This document shows, in pieces, positions 61,528 to 64,000 of a DNA stretch of 64,000 bases (its first letter is position 1; each line of letters starts with the position of its first letter). The translations under genes and the position numbers were made by a program. This DNA comes from Pararge aegeria. Lineage: Eukaryota > Arthropoda > Insecta > Lepidoptera > Nymphalidae. The stretch lies in the NCBI RefSeq assembly GCF_905163445.1, contig NC_053180.1, forward strand, positions 19,830,701 to 19,894,700, written 5' to 3'. A model generated the notes under the pieces. The model was not told the DNA's origin. It searched no databases and saw only the letters and a program-made list of their open reading frames with translations.

Positions 61528-63627
61528 AACGTGTGTACATATATACACACTTACACAAATTAATTTTACTGCAGCTGTGTTTTGCTACACACAACACATC
61601 TGTACGCTTTTTCAATACTTCATTTAAACACAAACGAAGCTTACATAAACAAAACATTCAACACAAAAAAGCGTACAGAGATGGTTTTCTTGTCAGGGAA
61701 ATACCTCTTGTTTCTTGTTTAATAATTTTGTATAGAAGTAATCAAAAACTAATCATTTCTATTATTGAATACCTAACAAAATAGACTACTACCTATTTAA
61801 TTACTACTATTTAAAAAAAAACTAACCATTTGGATACAATTCTGAAACTAGAAGTTAAAAGTTTGAAAAGTTTCAAGTTAACAAATTTACAGGTTATAAC
61901 GTGAGCGAGCGATCGCACTATTTAAACTTTGTTCGAACTGAGGCCAATACAACGGAATTAGGTGTTGAACTAATTTAAAAAAAAGAATGAATATAACCTA
62001 TCTTGGACTTGCCACTGCTAACAACCGTAAAACTTCGTCTTTAAAATTAAAAACATAATTCTTCATTAAGAAATCAAGAATAAATAATACTTATCTTTCA
62101 CGAATTACCATAATGTCGGATTCCAACAATCGATTTACTATCTTAGATCGAAGATTTACGTTGTCGCAAACAGTCACGAATGTTCTCAAGAAATTAAATA
62201 ACCTAACTTACACTTGTAAAAGGCCATCAAATATTTTTACGCGAACACTTTATACCGGCAATAAACCGAAAGAATAAGAGTCTTCTTTTGTATATTTTAT
62301 TTCACCTTCGCCTGTATTTCGGAGTAGGCACGTAAACAATGTCAAAAGTACAAAAAAGTATCGTTAAAAGTATTTTCGCTCCAAGTTGTCAATTATCTTA
62401 TTGGAATATAATAGAATAATGTTTTATTTTTTTGATAAAAAATGTTATAAACATTTTTACAATTTGCGAATATTTAAATAAGTCTATCGAACTATCTAAG
62501 TGGAAATTAAATATTCATAACAATTATTTTAAATTATATTTCATCAACCACTCGGAAAAAGAGAATGCATTTATAGGATCGTTGTATAGAGTATTTTTAA
62601 TATTAATAATTGACGGATCAGATGGCCCATAATTTAAAACACCTTCGCCCCTATATATAAAGGAATGCAACGCTTCGTATGCAAGAAACACTTCCTACAA
62701 GTGCATCCCTGGGTTCTTTAACCTGAGGTGTATTTGTTATGTCACATTTCCATAAAATTACCCCAGTAACCACCCCCTTCAGACCGGAACACAATGTATG
62801 TATCCATAGCATCGTTTTATATATTTTTGTAAAATAATTATTATCATGTGATAACTAATATGTATTAGTGATCAAAACCAATAACCAGTCACAGAAGTGG
62901 ACAACCCCAATTCCCTAACTCTTTTTTTTCTGTGCTATAAATACCATCACCTCCAAAAACCCTCCCTACGTATAAGGCCTTAATCTATCAGTGGACTATT
63001 AGGCCGAAAGATCGTCGATTCGAAATTTTCTGGACTTAGTATGACCAGCAGTGGACGTCTTTCGTTTGACACCGATAAAAACTTGCATATATTTTTTGGT
63101 TCCATAGACCGATGAAGCATAAATGGATTCGAATTTTAAAATGGACTTTTAGATAAATTAATTTACATGCAAAATAAATAAAAAGTTACACCGAACACTG
63201 AAATGCAAAAAATCATACCAATATTAATTCAATATGCAACAAACACGGTTCTATTTAAAGTCAATATGAAAAAAAAAACTATTGCCAATTTAGTAAAACT
63301 CGATTCCGAAAGTTTTATTCATAGCCCGCGTTGCCATATTCTATGCAAATTATTTTATCTATATTTTTTATTCCTTCGTTCTAAAACGAAAATATGATTT
63401 GTTTGAGGGAAACATTCGTGATTGCATGAATGTTTATAGAAACAATACAATTTAGAAATTGTCTTTTTATTTTACAACTGGTTTCACGTAAAAAAAGAGC
63501 GCTGACAATCTACGCTGAAAGCACGTGGATCAATAATTGACATAACCGTTATTAACATATTCTAAGTTTGATATACATAGAATTAAATTAACAAATAGAC
63601 AAAAAATTAATTAAAAAAAACGTGTGT
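61528..63627. other. Low-repeat island of about 2.1 kb
   Basis: No local repeat family identified, apart from a possible H scrap at 62971-62999 (ATCAGTGGACTATTAGG). Frames at 61533-61784, 62432-62632 and 63203-63397 are short, lysine/isoleucine-rich (as expected of AT-rich DNA) and unrecognised. Confidence 0.5.
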
Positions 63628-63675
63628 GTACTTCTGTGGCGCAACAAGGTAAAAATCTTTTTAAAATTTTTATCA
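63628..63675 (-). mobile_element. TIR element N, end fragment (N3)
   Basis: GTACTTCTGTGGCGCAACAA and AAAATTTTTATC match the N1 end at 1550-1600. Cut off by the E7 tail. Confidence 0.6.
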
Positions 63676-64000
63676 AAAAATCAAAAGTCAAAGTGAAAAA
63701 TATCTTTATTCAAGTAGGTCCATAGGTGGCACTTTTGATGCGTACATAAGAATTACACGGTAGTGAGATGATGGCGATAACCACATTCGTAAACTTAAAA
63801 CTAAAGCTACAAGGGTTCCAAACGCGTCCTGGTCTAAGAAGAAGCCCAAAACAAACATAGCTAAGTGTTTTTTTTTTGTTATCACCATCTCACAATGTCA
63901 TTTAAAATTATTAGAAGAGCAACCTGGTTGGAGCAATAATTTCCACCAAAGTTTTTTTTTCGATTACGTAGTCCTTTATACTATAATAGGACTTGTCTAT
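63676..64000 (-). mobile_element. Non-LTR retrotransposon E, 3' UTR and ORF end (E7), cut by window
   Basis: Tail AAAAGTCAAAGTG at 63680, then TATCTTTATTCAAGTAGGTC, AAGGGTTCCAAACGCGTCCT, AAGAAGAAGCCC, AGAGCAACCTGGTTGGAGCA and the ORF end SYYSIKDYVI (read on the minus strand, close to the edge). It probably continues upstream beyond 64000. The 60-codon frame at 63706-63888 is within the UTR. Confidence 0.9.

Overview
The window looks like AT-rich, TE-dense, non-coding nuclear DNA from a moth or butterfly (Lepidoptera). It carries tRNA-headed SINEs, decayed non-LTR retrotransposon tails, short inverted-repeat DNA elements and simple repeats. The repeat modules resemble types I know from lepidopteran genomes. 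I would guess a nymphalid butterfly, but the sequence does not prove genus or species. Family letters (A, B, C...) are labels local to this answer.

I recognise no host protein-coding gene, rRNA gene or free-standing tRNA gene. The open frames are short, mostly under 100 codons, and most run through repeats. The real coding signal is decayed retrotransposon sequence: reverse-transcriptase C-terminal pieces at 4641-5126 (-), 22324-22650 (-), 30234-30452 (+) and 46394-46450 (+), all from one non-LTR family (E); another family's tail at 8799-9041 (-); RTE-type tails at 50445-50567 (-) and 56722-56935 (+); and an unassigned ORF at 43513-43743 (+). The window is therefore intergenic or lies inside a very long intron.

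Layout. 1-6 kb: an H-family repeat split by a LINE tail, a CpG-rich promoter-like patch, TIR element N1, a hAT MITE and an E-family RT fragment. 6-13 kb: dense SINEs A, B and C, F-family pieces, and a 216-bp tandem duplication. 13-21 kb: sparser. 21-26 kb: F, E, A-in-H, O, B, a hAT MITE with perfect 8-bp target duplications, then D/E/B back to back. 26-31 kb: an M element, a low-repeat stretch, an H/B/F mosaic and the best E-family 3' end. 31-38 kb: two tandem J copies and a third inverted J inside another repeat, an H copy split by a hAT MITE and a LINE tail, and the longest M element. 38-50 kb: mixed SINEs, a 2-kb low-repeat island, and a local duplication at 44.7/46.1 kb. 50-55 kb: a low-repeat island and a diverged tandem duplication. 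55-64 kb: T-rich and TA tracts, hairpins, SINEs, N2, another 2-kb low-repeat island, and an E tail cut by the window end.

The parts interact as parasites and hosts. SINEs A, B and C have RNA-polymerase-III-type internal promoters and presumably depended on LINE enzymes for movement. The MITE-like families F, M, N and the hAT MITE have inverted ends and no transposase here, so any movement needed enzymes encoded elsewhere. Nested insertions (hAT and E in H; A in H; J in K; E in X) give a relative order of arrival. I found no convincing new biological system. The most unusual items are the related-ended N and M elements, perfect snap-back repeats at SINE and LINE copies, a shared segment at two truncated E tails 20 kb apart, and the 52.3-53.0 kb tandem duplication.
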